Shown here: positions 63,300-64,000 of the stretch, piece by piece | How the letters are laid out: the number at the start of each line of letters is the position of its first letter | Position numbering within the stretch: position 1 is the first letter of the stretch | NCBI GenBank assembly: GCA_029261165.1 | Contig: JAJDBV010000042.1 | Location: 1 to 64,000, forward strand | Reading direction: 5' to 3' | Source: Nitrospirota bacterium | Lineage (GTDB): Bacteria > Nitrospirota > Nitrospiria > SBBL01 > JAADHI01 | Length of the DNA: 64,000 bases | Notes under the pieces: model-generated | The model's input: only the letters and a program-made list of their open reading frames with translations | Told to the model about the DNA's origin: nothing | Database searches by the model: none | Program-made: the position numbers and the translations under genes

Positions 63300-63328
63300 T
63301 TGACATTATCAGGGTTATAAACTATAAT
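63300..63328 (+). promoter_or_regulatory. Consensus sigma-70 promoter
   Basis: TTGACA (63300-63305), a 17-bp spacer and TATAAT (63323-63328): a full match to consensus at optimal spacing. Transcription would start about 17 nt before the ATG of the lipoprotein gene. Confidence 0.85.
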
Positions 63329-63351
63329 ACTTTCTTTATCAAGCGAAGGTG

Positions 63352-63939
63352 ATGAAAAGACTAATCTTATTCACAATATTACTGGCGGGGTGCGTCAGTG
63401 CATCTCCGACATTGATCCCGACGGCTGAAGGGCCGAGTGCTTCCGGCTCGGAAGTCATTCGGGTCTTTGTCAAACCAATAAGTACAGGGGGGATTGGCTC
63501 AGAGGACAAGTTGAAGTGGGGCATTGATCTTTCAGCCCATTTTACCGCGTTTGATGTCCGTGTCATAAATAATACCCCTAAGGATATCCTTTTTGAACCC
63601 TTGCACTCATTCCTGATAGACGATCAAAATCGGAAACATCCCCCTCTGGATAGAGAAGACAGTATTCGGTATTACACGGAGGGGAATCAGAGGTCACTCT
63701 TTACGCTTATTCCAAAATCACGATGGCAGCTTGCAAAAGAAACAGACAAAATACAAAGCAGGGTCATTACCGGGGGGATCATTCAGTCAGGACGACAAAA
63801 AGAGGGGCTTCTTCTTTTTAAGAAGATGAGTACTGATCAATGTCAGAAGGTGGTCTTAACCTTGAATGGAATTACAGTGGTTGAAACCAAGGAAGAAAAA
63901 CCCTTTGCGTTTCCATTGAGTTGTAAAGCGAGGGAATAG
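63352..63939 (+). CDS. Predicted lipoprotein, unknown function
   Basis: 195 aa from the ATG at 63352; a GTG immediately before it is possible. The lipobox LAGC puts the lipidated Cys at 14. The mature chain is beta-rich (HFTAFDVRVINNTPKDI) and reads like a small extracellular beta-sandwich. A charged stretch (RKHPPLDREDSIRYY) follows. GAAGG precedes the start, and a perfect consensus promoter drives it. It is the last complete gene; the remaining 61 bp hold none. Confidence 0.7.
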   Translation: MKRLILFTILLAGCVSASPTLIPTAEGPSASGSEVIRVFVKPISTGGIGSEDKLKWGIDLSAHFTAFDVRVINNTPKDILFEPLHSFLIDDQNRKHPPLDREDSIRYYTEGNQRSLFTLIPKSRWQLAKETDKIQSRVITGGIIQSGRQKEGLLLFKKMSTDQCQKVVLTLNGITVVETKEEKPFAFPLSCKARE

Positions 63940-64000
63940 GAATTCAGGTTGACCGGGCAAGACTTCGAAGCTAGGTGTGGGGAGCGGGAAGTCAAGCCGC

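Noticed and set aside
1-64000. Prophage, integrase or defence island
   Set aside because: No integrase, transposase, structural phage gene, restriction enzyme or CRISPR-associated gene was found among the reading frames.

Overview
The window reads as chromosome of a Gram-negative bacterium with a dense gene layout. It carries type IV pilus assembly genes, outer-membrane-type lipoproteins, an RND efflux pump, several c-type cytochromes and two-component systems. The mix of DUF512, PilBTC-SR, multihaem cytochromes and an archaeal-type PheRS would suit Nitrospirota or a nearby lineage. That placement is inference, because there is no rRNA in the window to settle it. No transposase, phage or CRISPR gene is present. 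Mobile traces are limited to short dispersed intergenic repeats.

Layout. 0.25-11.5 kb (+): a DUF512 radical-SAM-like protein, aroE, the pilus motors and platform pilB-pilT-pilC, the regulatory pair pilS-pilR, ispE and tRNA-Gln. 11.6-19.2 kb (-): a CBS protein with a degenerate GGDEF domain, a YheT-type hydrolase, a zinc-ribbon protein, thiL, lon, galU and coaE. 19.5-26.9 kb (+): long-form dcd, an ABC ATPase/FtsX-type permease pair, a Kef-type antiporter and a DEAD-box helicase.

27-33.7 kb is an electron-transfer and signalling island. A pentahaem cytochrome overlaps a TPR lipoprotein, and two paralogous monohaem cytochromes follow. These are divergent from a small predicted membrane peptide, a histidine kinase whose sensor is a Rossmann NAD(P)-binding domain, and a NarL-type regulator. 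This is the best candidate in the window for an undescribed system: a kinase that may read the NAD(H)/NADP(H) state directly and control the adjacent cytochromes.

33.7-42.8 kb holds two small exported or membrane proteins, a YgfZ-type folate protein, an MTH1187-type thiamine-binding protein, radA, an aldehyde dehydrogenase, an Asp-box lipoprotein and a second Kef antiporter. 42.8-46.2 kb (+) is tRNA-Val, then thrS-infC-rpmI-rplT. The infC start is a non-canonical ATC with a perfect Shine-Dalgarno sequence. pheST does not follow rplT as it often does. Instead an archaeal/eukaryal-type pheS-pheT pair lies on the opposite strand, at the end of a def-fmt-htpX-rsmB-rpe-pheS-pheT run (48.4-56.3 kb), behind an LpoB/COG3014 lipoprotein pair. 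56.5-60.9 kb (+) is an RND adaptor and pump. 60.9-64 kb holds a frameshifted pentapeptide-repeat gene with a 30-bp perfect palindrome, and several small uncharacterised exported or zinc-ribbon proteins.

Two families of short inverted-repeat elements recur: 18.57 and 37.61 kb, and 26.90 and 57.62 kb. The last element lies between the RND adaptor and pump genes, and one copy of the first supplies the final codons of coaE.
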